This document shows, piece after piece, positions 33,759-44,182 of a stretch of 64,000 nucleotides of DNA. The notes beneath the pieces were generated by a model. That model did not search any database. It had not been told where the DNA came from and worked only from the letters and a program-made list of their open reading frames with translations. The translations under genes and the position numbers were made by a program. The stretch comes from Symbiodinium natans (taxonomy: Eukaryota; Sar; Dinophyceae; Suessiales; Symbiodiniaceae). Each line of letters starts with the position of its first letter. Within the stretch, counting starts at the first letter, position 1. The stretch is taken from the NCBI GenBank assembly GCA_905221605.1, contig CAJNDS010002096.1, positions 124,001 to 188,000 of the forward strand, written 5' to 3'.

Positions 33759-34034
33759 TGACCACAACACCCCGTTCCGCAGATCAAACCATCCAATCAC
33801 ATCGGCGAGCTCAAGCTGTCGCAAACTTGCGGGCAGCCCTTTCTCGCACGAATCAAGATCTGCAACAAACTACTGCTAGACGACAACATGCAGCCCGAAT
33901 GGTTCCGGCGCAGACCCTTGGCTCCTGGTGCACCACCGGTGCGGGGACAAAGTTCCGGTAACGGAGAATGCAGGCACCGCAGGCTGCGAGAACCTAAGAT
34001 CCAGTTGCGAGTCCCCACACTGAGAAGGAGATGA
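33759..34034 (+). CDS. Coding-looking plus-strand stretch, frame ambiguous
   Basis: One plus frame without ATG is open for about 85 codons (reading IKICNKLLLDDNMQPEWFRR in its middle) to TGA near 34032. A second, overlapping plus frame reads as a helix (QAVANLRAALSRTNQDLQQT). Only one can be real. No family recognised. Confidence 0.3.
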
Positions 34035-34838
34035 AGCAGAGACTTCTGACGCAGATGATGCCAAGAAACAAAGGCCGCTCGAGCTTTGTGTGTTCTTCGC
34101 ACCATTCGCGTCAATGCGTAGGGCATGGCGACCAGGGGCAACCAGCACACCCAACACGTTTCGGAAGAAAACCTGTTCCCAAAGGTGTTCAGCTCGTTGT
34201 GTGTTTCTGGCAGTGCATGCAAGACATGCATACACATGCCGCAAGAATCTGAAAGACGTATTTGCCACTCATGTTCAAAGTAGCTGCTAGAGTGCCACGC
34301 ACTTCTTCAGCTCGAGCTGAGAGAGAAGATCGTAAACAGCTGGAATCTACAGGAACGTTCAGGCTGTCAACGGGCCGATATCCGTGACCCCTGCTCGGCA
34401 ACGGCATGCGCGCCACCGCTGAGGACACTGGAGTTGCTAGGCCTCGGTAAATCCGCCGCCCCGTGCAAAGCACTTACATCTCGCCATGTTCGTGCCCACT
34501 GCGCCATGTGGCCACCGTCTTGGACCCTGGAGTCTAGCGACTAGGTGGCCAGCCCACAATGCCTCATGGCCTGCGGGAGGCAAAGGCTACAGCATGCCAC
34601 TCTTGTGCATCTCACAGCTCTGGCATCCTGAAGGCGCCTGCAGAACATCTTTGAGACCGCCGATGGCCCCGAGGGCCCACATCGCTGCCTCCAAGGCATT
34701 GCCAAGAGAGGCCAAGAGAGGTAGAAGCACCGCTCTCACCACACTCGACTCCCGTAGCAGCTTGCCTCCGCATCTGCTCCATCGCCCTGCAAGCCCTCCT
34801 GCTTAGCAGACTTTCAGAAGGCTGCGCAGGATTGTCAG

Positions 34839-35316
34839 GTAGCAGAGCAACACCAAGCACAGTCCAACATTGCAGCCCAGGACCCACAACAAGCCTGTGC
34901 TAGGGCAGGACAGGCACCCGCCGCACGCAGCGCCTCCGTTCACTGATTGCTCTCAGCTGATCGCCTGGCACCCCTCCCGCTCCCGACCCACCTGGGCTGC
35001 TTCAGGGCTCGCATCCGCCAGCGCAAGCATCAGGCAAGCAAGGACTTTGCGGATGTCCTGGCTGCAGGCGCGCGTGCGACTTGCACGCTGGAGACACCAC
35101 CTTCTGCTTTTGCATGCCAGGCTCAAAAAGCCCTACTCCAGGCTCGCCTGGCCAGTGGGACCAGCTGCACGCGGCGAGCGGAGGAGCTGCACCAGGATGT
35201 GGCAACCTGTACAGGGCGCTTTGCCCCGACAATGATGCAAACGTGGGTGGATGCTTCCACTGCCAATGTGATCAAGAGCAAGACATGGAAAGAAATGTCT
35301 ACAAAGCGTTTTGAAG
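34839..35316 (+). CDS. Candidate plus-strand gene exons, unknown family
   Basis: Exon 34839-34913 follows ttgtcag and ends GGACAG|GCACCC. Its 25 codons include AEQHQAQSNIAAQDPQQACA. A second, long exon begins at 35006 after a pyrimidine-rich stretch ending in gcttcag and could end at GAAG|GCTGC (35316). In one phase it gives 103 residues of helical sequence (RIRQRKHQASKDFADVLA ... ANVIKSKTWKEMSTKRFEG). The phase that joins directly to the first exon is also open to a stop at 35314 but is Cys/Gly-rich. Plus-strand coding is likely, but the exact frame is not settled. A further upstream exon may lie at 34640-34720 (NIFETADGPEGPHRCLQGIA). Confidence 0.4.
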
Positions 35317-37562
35317 GCTGCAGTTAGAAGGCTTGCACACTGCAGCACTCCTTTCCAACTCTGCACTCAGTCCATTGAACGACATCAATCACAAAAGGTA
35401 CTTTCAAGAGGGATATCAAAAGAAATCAAGCACAGCAAGAGATACAGTAAGAGGCTGCCGTCATCCACATCACATGGGCAGAACATCATGTTTATCTTAA
35501 GCTACGGCTACGAATATTGGATGTTGGTTCCGACTTGGGGCGCTCACTCATATGTACAGCTGCACCCTCAAAATGTGAGACAACCAAAGCTCTTGTCGCT
35601 TGTTTAAACCTCCACGCGCAGGACGTGGGAGTGGAAGGCTGAAGGCAAGTTCGCCAGCCATACACCCCAGACTTTCTGGGGCAGCCAGGCTTTCAAGGTA
35701 GCCATTTGAGGCAGATGTCGTGTCCACATTGAACCCATCTCGCGGCATCAAAAGTGGAAGCCTGCAGCCTGAGAGAAGCGGAGTTTACGGAGCTCCAACT
35801 TGTTCAACAGCATGATGAATGTCATTAAATTTCCCACCTGAAGGCGCGGTGGCATGGAAGCCATTGAAGGCTGCGCGGGCTTCTTGGGCGTCTGGGCAGG
35901 GGTCCAACAGCAGCATGGGAATAACACAGGTGAGAGGGCGAGACAAGGAGAGGCATTGGAGACTTAAAGGAACCTTGGCCGTACTGCGTAGCTAGCACAC
36001 TCCAAGGCCAAGGCCGAGGGCTGCGAATTGGTCTTCTGAGACCTGGACACAAAACTAGACACACTCTGACACACTGCCCAGCTTCGTCCTTTTTCCAAGC
36101 TACTTCAACCAGGGAAAGAAATCAAGTGATGGCCAACCGGTGCATCGGCCCCCTGGGATGCCTCGGGCTTGAAGGAATCGCCGACAAAGCCTGCCAAAGA
36201 GCTGGCAAAGTTCTGGCAAGGTTCTTCCCAGATGTTCCCAGGATTTCGGCTCCGCACCACTATTTGTTCGCTTCTCAAACTGAATTTTGAGCACGGTTTG
36301 GCATGTTTGGGCTGCTCGGCGCCACGGCTCTTTCTACAGAGGCTCTGCAGACAGAACCGTTTCTCATGTAGATCCAATCACTGCTTTGTACTGCCGTCAT
36401 TCGTTGTTTTGGCTGCTCAGTGGCAATGCTGCCACCACAATTTATTCTGCCGGTGCTGCCACCAGGCCACATGCAAGGGCTGGAGCTTTGGCTGAAGTTC
36501 TCGGTTTGGGAACGCCTTGGGTTCAGAGTTCCTGCCACCACCCTAGTGAGCTCAGGCAATCGGAGCTATGGCTTTCGGAGCTACTGCGCGTAGGCTCAAA
36601 CATTCAGACTGCACAACTGCTGCAGCCGTTGCATGATACTTGTACCTGACTTCGACGACAAAGTGACGGTGTGATTGTGTTTTTCCGAATCGGCAGCCCG
36701 GCCCTTTCCATCGATGCCTCAACCACTTGGTGTGCGCACGGTGTGCGCTGTGACTCGAAGTGATGCGTTGCGTGTCTGCTGTCCATCATCCTGTCTAGAC
36801 TAACCATTCACCATCAGGCATGCATAGAGGCTGATCGTGTCGCACATACACACACACACACACAGAGACAGACAGAGTTCCACAAGCAGGCCCAGAGCGC
36901 CGTGGTCGCCGGACGCTGTGGTGAAGCAACCTTGGGGCCCTCCACCGACCGGCCTGATCCACTGAAGCCGTGCATATTCGAGAAGAGATACAATGTCACC
37001 GTGCACGGCTCAACTCATGGAAGCACCATAACTCCAGTCCAAAGCTTTCCTCACTGTCACTGCCTGCTTCTTTATCAGGTGGGTTTTGGCCCACAGGAAC
37101 TGGCAAGAATCGAGAAAACCAGGTCCCTTGCCTAGCGGAAGAGAGACGCTCTGCTGCGAGGCCTCGTGCGAGCGGAAGCCGGGAAAGAAGACGCAGCACA
37201 TCGCAGCAAGAACTCTCACAGTGCTGTGCAGATGTCGCCTGCACCTGGCCAGGAGCGATGGACGTCCTCAGGCAAGACATGGCAAGACCACAGGCTGTAC
37301 TGGAAAGAGGAAAGACGAGTGGGGCATGGAAAGACTGCATCATGAAGAGGCCTCTGGGGATGATAGTGACACAGCACTACAACACTCTGTCAGGCACACA
37401 TCTGATACCAAATTGGATCAGCAGTCAATTCGTTCTTTTTTTGCTTAGATCTGTAGAACCTGGACTAGTTTGGATAAACAGCCCTAGTAATAAATGTTTG
37501 GGGATGGTTGACAAATATGCAGCCTTGCGAACCAACATCTGAGGCTTGGCGCTTGAGCTCAC
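35317..37562. other. No firm gene; CA microsatellite near 36846
   Basis: A CA repeat of about 18 bases lies at 36846-36864. Plus frames around 36290-36520 and a minus frame at 36960-37010 (HGDIVSLLEYARLQ) are protein-like but cannot be joined. Confidence 0.3.
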
Positions 37563-37692
37563 CCTGCCGGATAGCGCGCTCGAACTCCGCGCGGGTGATG
37601 CTGCCGCTGCCATCCTGGTCAACTCGTTAGAATGAACACACCAGAACCCAAATCGTTCTGGTTCAGTCCTTGTCAATCTTCGAGAACAAATC
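37563..37692 (-). CDS. EF-hand calcium-binding exon pair
   Basis: A 24-nt exon (37669-37692) reads DLFSKIDK and follows a pyrimidine-rich acceptor (tattcattttctcgaccag). A second exon (37563-37614) reads DGSGSITRAEFERAIRQ. Joined across a 54-nt GA-AG intron they give DLFSKIDKDGSGSITRAEFE. This is a complete EF-hand: Asp at loop positions 1 and 3, Ser5, Ile8 and Glu12, with flanking helices. The second exon ends at GTGAGC. The host protein is not known, and in these algae EF-hands occur in kinases, ion channels and sensors. Confidence 0.72.
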
Positions 37693-38002
37693 CTGGTCGA
37701 GAAAATGAATAGCACAGCATACGGAGACACACACCAGTGCAAGGTCGAAACCCCAATGGCCCAAGCCCCAGGGGCTTCTAGCATCGCTGAGAGTCTAAGG
37801 TCTGAGCAGTCAAATTCGCAGCGGGAGCTGTCTTTGAGGTCCCGTCTGCCTCAGGCTTTACCTCAGTTCTGCAAAGTACTGGATAAAGGTGTTAGCCCTG
37901 GTCTGTACAGTAAACCTGCATCCATGTCCACCCATGTCCAATCCTCCCCCGAGAATTATCCGTCAATGCTTAAGCAAGCTATAGCAAACTGGCTTCACTT
38001 TT
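37693..38002. other. No gene recognised
   Basis: Nothing beyond short overlapping frames upstream of the EF-hand exons. Confidence 0.3.
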
Positions 38003-39185
38003 TTGCAAGAGCCCTCCCCTCTCATCATGGATGCTTTGTGTGGCCTACCTCTTCAGGAGGATCACACGATGCCAGTGTCTGAATATTTTGCAAAACCCAT
38101 CCTCTCCCCATGCAACGCGTGTGATACCATCCGTCCATCTCTTGATGCAATAATAGCACGGAGGCAAGAACACAGAGTAAAATACTAGGGATGTCATTAC
38201 TATCCTAAGAAGGCCCGGTTAAAAAATGTTCAAAGGTGCTCAGTTTTAATTTTATGATTGTATCCCGTGCAATAGTAGTTTAATCCGCCAACGCCCCTTG
38301 TTGGCGTCAAGAAGCTGGACTCGTACCTTTCTCGCTAGGCCCCCCCCTACCCCCACCCGTGCCCCCACAGGAAAAAGCCCAAAAGAGAGCCCAAGAACAA
38401 CCAATTTTGTGTCTTTCAAACACCACCTAGCGGGTGGAAGCACGCGTTTGTCAACATAACCTTCGTTGGGGGGGGGAAGTCGTCTACCCCGACCCCCTAC
38501 CCCCACCCCTCCCCCACCACCTCCCATCGCCAAAAACAACCCACCCCACCTCTTTCATCACCCGACCAAAAGTCCACAACCTGCCACCCCCACCACCACC
38601 TTTCTGGTGCCGCCCTCCCCCCTGGCCCCCACTCACCCCCTCCCCCCAATGCCGCACAGAAAAAAATCACCACTTTTGGTCAACCCCCCCTCGCCCCCTG
38701 TGATCCGTAAACTCCCCACTGCCTCCGCTGCCGGAGCCGCCTTATTTTGGGGGTCGGCGGCGGCACTTGAAATCGGGCAGCAATTCAATTCACTTCTTCT
38801 CTTCGTACTAATAGTAAAATTAATCTGCATGCGGCTTACAGAATACAATTAAGAGCCGCACAAACAGTAACAGTATGAATAATAGGGCAAAGTAACTGGC
38901 AACTGAATCAAAACTCAACACACCTTCCAATAACGGTCAAACCCATCCCTATCAACATGCCGTTTCCTCTCATCATGCACAACCAATGATAGCGTATTTG
39001 AATGCACCCTCTCATCATGCGATGCCAGCGATGTTTTCTTGAAGCCCACCCCTTCCGTCACATGATACCATAGACCACACACTTTTTTTGCAAAACACAG
39101 CCCTTTGATCATGCGATGCCAGCCAGTGGTGCCTGCTTACCCTTTTGTCATCCAATACCATGGACGATCTCAGCATGCCATAGCG
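38003..39185. repeat. Degenerate satellite of ~45-bp modules, interrupted
   Basis: Modules sharing the core tcatcatgcgatgccag, with variants such as tcacatgataccatag and tcacacgatgccagtg, recur at 38003-38125 and more regularly at 38935-39180 with a spacing of about 42-49 bp. The intervening part (38335-38710) is C-rich and low-complexity. On the minus strand related short peptides recur (LASHDERVH, VVHDERKRH), reflecting the repeat. Confidence 0.6.
38291..38311. other. Short perfect inverted repeat
   Basis: cgccaac and gttggcg flank a 7-base loop (gcccctt). It could form a hairpin. No adjacent gene is recognised, so a role is not assigned. Confidence 0.7.
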
Positions 39186-39618
39186 TGGTAACGTATGAGT
39201 CCGCTTCTGTAAGCTACTGTCAAGCTCGCCATAATTGAAACGCCAGACCCAGTTGACTCTTCTGAAAGAACACAAAACCTGCATGACTACTAAGTGAGCA
39301 TCTGCGAGCAGCACGATGAAGAACAAGCATACAACAGTATTCAGGACGTAGCTGATTCGGACTCCTTGCGATACACTTTCACGCTCACATCTCGAGCCGC
39401 CATTAGTATAAGGCAGTGCAACTTCAGCCTTCCCTTCACGTCCTTTACACGCCACTTTGACAGCAAACATCTTATAACGACCCCGCCGCTACGAGGTGTT
39501 GCAAAGATGTTGGTGCTTTGAAACATTCTACCAGGCCGAAGATGAAGGCAGTTGCTACAAGGCTGCTAGTGAACACCTCAGATCTTATCTCAAAACGGTT
39601 GGCCCACTGTAGAGTTTG
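39186..39618. other. No gene recognised
   Basis: Short overlapping frames only. Confidence 0.3.
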
Positions 39619-39728
39619 TCAAACTGAGACCACCTCTGGGTGCCCAGCCGGCTGGGGGGGCATCGACCGGGCAAACTGTGCCAGCGACGCGTTGGACGGG
39701 GACCCTCCCACCTCGGCCGAGCTCACCA
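39619..39728 (-). CDS. Candidate C-terminal exon, unknown gene
   Basis: The minus frame ends at TGA (39619-39621). It reads SSAEVGGSPSNASLAQFARS and then MPPQPAGHPEVVSV, typical of a flexible C-terminal tail. The upstream edge is near tgttgctctggtgag. It lies between the two EF-hand exon pairs on the same strand. If it is real, those pairs may belong to two genes. Confidence 0.4.
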
Positions 39729-40482
39729 GAGCAACATGATGTGTAGTGACATTTTTTGTATAATGCATCACTTAAGCTCTGCTTAAGCTCATTTAAGTGC
39801 CATGAGGTCTTGCATGATGCCACATTATGATGTCAAGTGCAGGTTCCCAAGAGTCAAGCAGGTAGCGGAGGCATCGTGGCGGCAAACTGAGACAGGACTC
39901 CTCTCGAGGATGGCTGGCCCGGTGCCTCGAAAGTCTTTCGAGTCGAAAGACAAAACAACAACGACACCTTGGGGGCACCGAGGTTATGTGAGTACCTGAG
40001 CAGCTAATCCCTCTGCATAGCCTCCAGATAAACCTGAGGTGACCCGGGCATAGACATCTGCGGAGCGCTGATTTGTGCCGATGGCTTCACCTGTTGCACA
40101 CCGTGGTGCGAAAGAAGAACAAGCCTAGATCATTTCCTGGGACTGCTGCAATCTCATCAACTGCGCAACAAACTCCCAGTGAGTCAGCATCTTGGGCCAA
40201 GGCTGGTTGGGGCCAGATGATGTTTGAGCCCTGCGCCGCCTTTGCCACCGTCTCTAGCAAAACTGACAAATGAAACTGCTTGGGAGAGACACAAACTGCA
40301 AGATCTGACACACGGGTTGCCATCACCACATAACCTGGCAAAATGTACTCTGGTAACTCGGACTCTCTTCAGGCCTGCGTCTGTGGGGCTGCGCCTTGCC
40401 TGGTGGTTTCGGCTGGCCACAGCATTGACATGACAGTAATTAAGCACAACGATGGTCCCTCGAATGCTTCAAATCTCCGGGC
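39729..40482. other. No firm gene
   Basis: A plus frame at 39850-39990 is protein-like (VAEASWRQTETGLLSRMAG) but lacks confirming splice sites on its left. Otherwise unassigned. Confidence 0.3.
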
Positions 40483-40706
40483 CTTGGTTGAGACGTACCA
40501 CTCCTCAGGGCCGCTTCGAAGTCTGCGCGTGTGATTCGATCCTGGCGATGCCGTCGCACCCTTTGTGTTGGCCATTGGCCGCCCTGGTTGCATGGCTTGG
40601 GCATGCAAACATGGTTGACTATAATCACATGTATCAACCTGCTGGCCTTGTCTATCCTGGAAAAAACATCATCGCTGAGGACCTTGGCTCGGCTTTTGCC
40701 GAAGTC
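40483..40706 (-). CDS. Second, atypical EF-hand exon pair
   Basis: Exon 40647-40706 (DFGKSRAKVLSDDVFSRIDK, phase 0 at both ends) follows gcagaaattgcag and ends GACAAG|GCCAGC. The next exon starts at 40541 after CGCCAG and reads DRITRADFEAALRSGTSQ. Joined they give VFSRIDKDRITRADFEAAL. This has the flanks of an EF-hand, but the loop is three residues short: the Gly-x-Gly part between DKD and RIT is missing. The intron is GC-AG, 105 nt, and sits at the same place in the motif as in the EF-hand at 37.6 kb. The pair could be a paralogue or another EF-hand of the same gene, with a degenerate loop or a mis-assigned acceptor. Confidence 0.55.
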
Positions 40707-42774
40707 CTGCAATTTCTGCGGCCAGCAGACGCACAGCACAACATGCATTGAGATGCCCAAATGCAACTGTGCCCCTGCCTCAGGCTGCAAGTTGCCAACA
40801 ATGTCATCTTCAGGGCCTGCAATTGCGCTTGGGCATCCCATGCTGTTGTACCATACCAGGAACACTGAGACAGATTGGGGCTGCTTTATGCTGCTTTGCA
40901 TTGCGCGACGGACTCCAGCTAGAAAGGCACGGCCTTCATCCTGCGCCAGACGAGATGGTGACCATGTGTCCTTCACGTGATTTGCACGTAACAAGTCGTC
41001 TTAGCCTCTTAGCTGATCAAGACATTGAACCAGGGTTGGTTCTTGAAGACTTTGTTAACACGGTACGCGTACATCGCTCGTACATCGCTCGATCTGCCAT
41101 TCAGGGCGGGCAGCAACGAGCAGTTCCAAGCCTCATGCAGCTCCTGTGCTCGAGGCCACCAGGGCCTCCCAGCTTGAATGGCGCATGTTCAGCGACACAG
41201 GGTCATTGAATGTCAGTGACCTCGAAAGCGCCTTCTTAGCACAACCAGATTGAACAGTCCACTATAGTCCACTGACTCGTCAATCCCAACGACAATGTAG
41301 AAGAAAAACAATTATGGGACGTCTGCCCGTGGTTCTCCCTGGTGTGGAACAACAGTACGCTTGGTTGAACGATGACAACTCCGACATGCTGCAGACAGAT
41401 AACGAGGCAGGCCTAGAGCTTATTACAGTGAGCTGCAGCATGGGAGCAACTTGGGAAGCTCCTTCCAGAGCTTTGACATGGTGGTCTCTGGCCTTGAAGA
41501 ACACTTCGCCATACCTAGCCTGCTATGCCTTGTGCAGCAACTAGGCAAGCGAACCTACCGGAGAGATTGCTCGAGCTAGTTCGTGGAGAGTGAGGTGGGA
41601 TGCACTGGCCCGGACGGAAGGTGTTGGCAAGGGATTGCTACCGAAGCTGCTTGGCCCTTGTTACTAAACCGCGGCAGCTCAGGGTTCTGGCCTTTGGCTT
41701 GCATTGCAGCTTTTTACTTGCAAGTTTATCTGGAGGGCTTCGGTACTTTCCTGCCGATTTGGGGCGCTGCTCCTCCCCGCTGGTTTGGCTTCCCGAATAT
41801 ATTGATGTATTGTTAGAGGACACAGCCATGGCAAGAAGTGTTGCCAGATTGGGCCCGAGGCCTCTCGGGCAGAGGGAGGCCATCCCAGGGCCGCGAGTGG
41901 ACCCAGATCTTGCCATTCAGGCCTTTCTCCAACTGCAGCGGCAGCCTTAACTCTTCAAAGCATGCTTTCCAATAGCGAATAGTCTCCCGACGTGGTCTGC
42001 GAACATGTGCAAGGCTAGTGCAAGCAAGCAGCTCCACAGAGACCTGTCCGGAATGTCCCGCTGCACCTGAGAGTGCTAAGTCTAGACGCATCTCTTTGCA
42101 TCACACTGTGCTGTGTTTGTACACCCATAGGCACGGCCATCTCCTGGCTTCAGCTTAGACACGCCACAGGCTCTGCGTGCCGATGGTGCAGTGGCCCAGC
42201 ACACGGTCCCATGTGTCGACAACCTGCGCAGCGGACGAGGGCATGGCCAAAGAGAAGTCTTGACTATTTTTTGTGTCATGTGAGCACGCGACATGGGTAT
42301 TCCATGCCTCGAATCTTGTGGAGAATGCACCGCGGGGCAATAGCAAGAATCCTCAGCGCGCGAAGGCTACAGTTGCCAGAGAATGGTCGTCTACTCATCT
42401 CTTCCACTCTCGACTTTTTCTCTAGCTAGTTCAACAAACCTTTCGGCATGAGCCTGTTCCAGTGTCCAAGGAGCCTCTAGCACGCAACAGTCTAGGTCGC
42501 AGATGATGCTCACATCAGAGCAAGAAGAACACGATTCGGGTCCAGGGTCGTTCGTTCCAGACTGGCATGTTGTAGGGACGCCTCTTCTGAAGAGAGGTCT
42601 CCTTAGCCACAGCATGAATAATGAAGACCGGGCTTCAGTCTTGTGCCCATCGGAAAGTTAGCCAAACGGGCGCACAGCACTCCAAAAGGTTCATTGTTGG
42701 AGAAGTTCAATCGAGCTGGGCAAGCCAAGAAGCTCCCACATTCTCACCATCCATGAAGATCCTGCGGCTCTGTG
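40707..42774. other. No firm gene
   Basis: Both strands at 41600-42090 look protein-like. One plus frame ends at TAA near 41949 (DPDLAIQAFLQLQRQP), and a minus frame contains RETIRYWKACFEELRLPLQL. I could not decide between them. Confidence 0.3.
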
Positions 42775-42814
42775 AGGTGCCGTTTGGTACGCACAGGTGC
42801 CGTTTGGTACGCAC
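42775..42814 (+). repeat. Perfect 20-bp tandem duplication
   Basis: aggtgccgtttggtacgcac occurs twice head to tail. Confidence 0.95.
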
Positions 42815-43379
42815 TGCTACGCTAAGGTGCTGAGCACGTCAGTCACGACCATGCGCAGAGCTGCGGCCGGCGGCATGTGATGATCTACTCTGGCTTGCTA
42901 GGGCCGATTTCTCAGACAGTCGACCTCACAAACGTCGGTGTTGAAGCAGCAGCGACCTGGCAAGCTCAACATACACCACGGAATATCCGGAACACCTCAA
43001 AACCGGAGCTGCACAGTGACTGCACTGTGGCTGCACCGTGGCTGCATCGTGGTTGCACCGTGGGAGAGTAAAGTCATAAACCATTCTTGGCCTTCATGTT
43101 CGCATCGCCGACAACTACCTTGCCCGTTCTTTTTCGTTGCTTGCATGTTAGGTCTTCTTGGAATCGGCCGACTGCGAATACTGATTTGTGTTCGCATGCG
43201 GAACTTTCCAATTTGAAGGGCACCTCAAGGACTGGCTCATCGGGGTCAACTTCCGCAGACTGATACTCCGGATCCTGGCTTGGCCGGCTTGCACAGCGAG
43301 AGGGCACTAACCGTCACAAAAAGAATAGCTGTGCTGTGCCTGTACCAGCTCACGAATCTGACGGAAGTTCGATGTGTAC
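42815..43379. other. No gene recognised
   Basis: A short degenerate ctgcaccgtgg repeat lies near 43020-43065. No motif-bearing frame. Confidence 0.3.
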
Positions 43380-43536
43380 CTGGCAAAAGGTGGTGGCCGA
43401 AGGCACTGGCAGAGACGATCAACCAGCTGCAGTGATATTCTGGCGCCCTGCCGATACGTGACATCAACAAAACAAGGAGCCCGTGCAGCAGAATTAATTC
43501 TCGCGGCGCACCAGCCCTTCGTGACCAGATCAGAGG
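43380..43536 (-). CDS. Candidate internal exon, unknown gene
   Basis: On the minus strand a pyrimidine-rich stretch ends in gtttctgcag, after which the frame includes NSAARAPCFVDVTYRQGARI and SLQLVDRLCQCLRPPPFA. It ends CCAG|GTACAC, a canonical GT donor. The plus strand is also open but has shadow-like composition. No family recognised. Confidence 0.45.
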
Positions 43537-44182
43537 CTGCAGAAACTGGCACCAGGACCAAATCCTTGGAGGTGTGGTCTGGCAGTGGTCTGGCACTCCA
43601 AGTCCAAGGCAAGAGAGAGTACACATGTGTCAAAGATCGAGAAATGTGCTGGCAGTTCATTTTAAACCAACCAGCCACGCAGTGGGGTCGGTGCAGGCGC
43701 TTGCTTCCCATATCTCAGCGCAGAAACAGAACTGCCCAGATGTTTGCTACAGCTTTGTTTGTTGATTTGGGAAGATGCTGGCAAATTAGGTCACCAGCCA
43801 AAGAAGCCTTTGTCCAGCACTTCGCCGGCTCAAAAAATCAAGCTGGAGCCGCTCATGCGATATACGGTGGGACGAGCACAATGACTTCTACTACCGTCAT
43901 AACTACCTCAGGACACTAGTTTCTACCTCAGCCACGTAGGCAAGATCACAGCCCCCAGCGTCCGCTGTTCCTGGGCTAGCAGTGGTGGCAGTGAGGGGTT
44001 CGGGACACATTGGGTCGTTGCACATCGTTTTGCAAACATGGTTTCAGACATCGTTTCAAGAACACAGATCTCCTGGGCCAAGGCACAGGGCACCGGCCGT
44101 GGAGTCCAGGTCCCAGGCGCCCTGTGGGCCCGCCCAGCCTTCCTGCAAAACAAACAGAAAGAGAGAACATGTCGCGATGCAG
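43537..44182. other. Spacer downstream of the LHC gene
   Basis: No motif-bearing frame. On the minus strand this includes the region just 3' of the LHC stop codon. No polyadenylation signal is recognisable, and dinoflagellates generally lack AATAAA. Confidence 0.35.
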
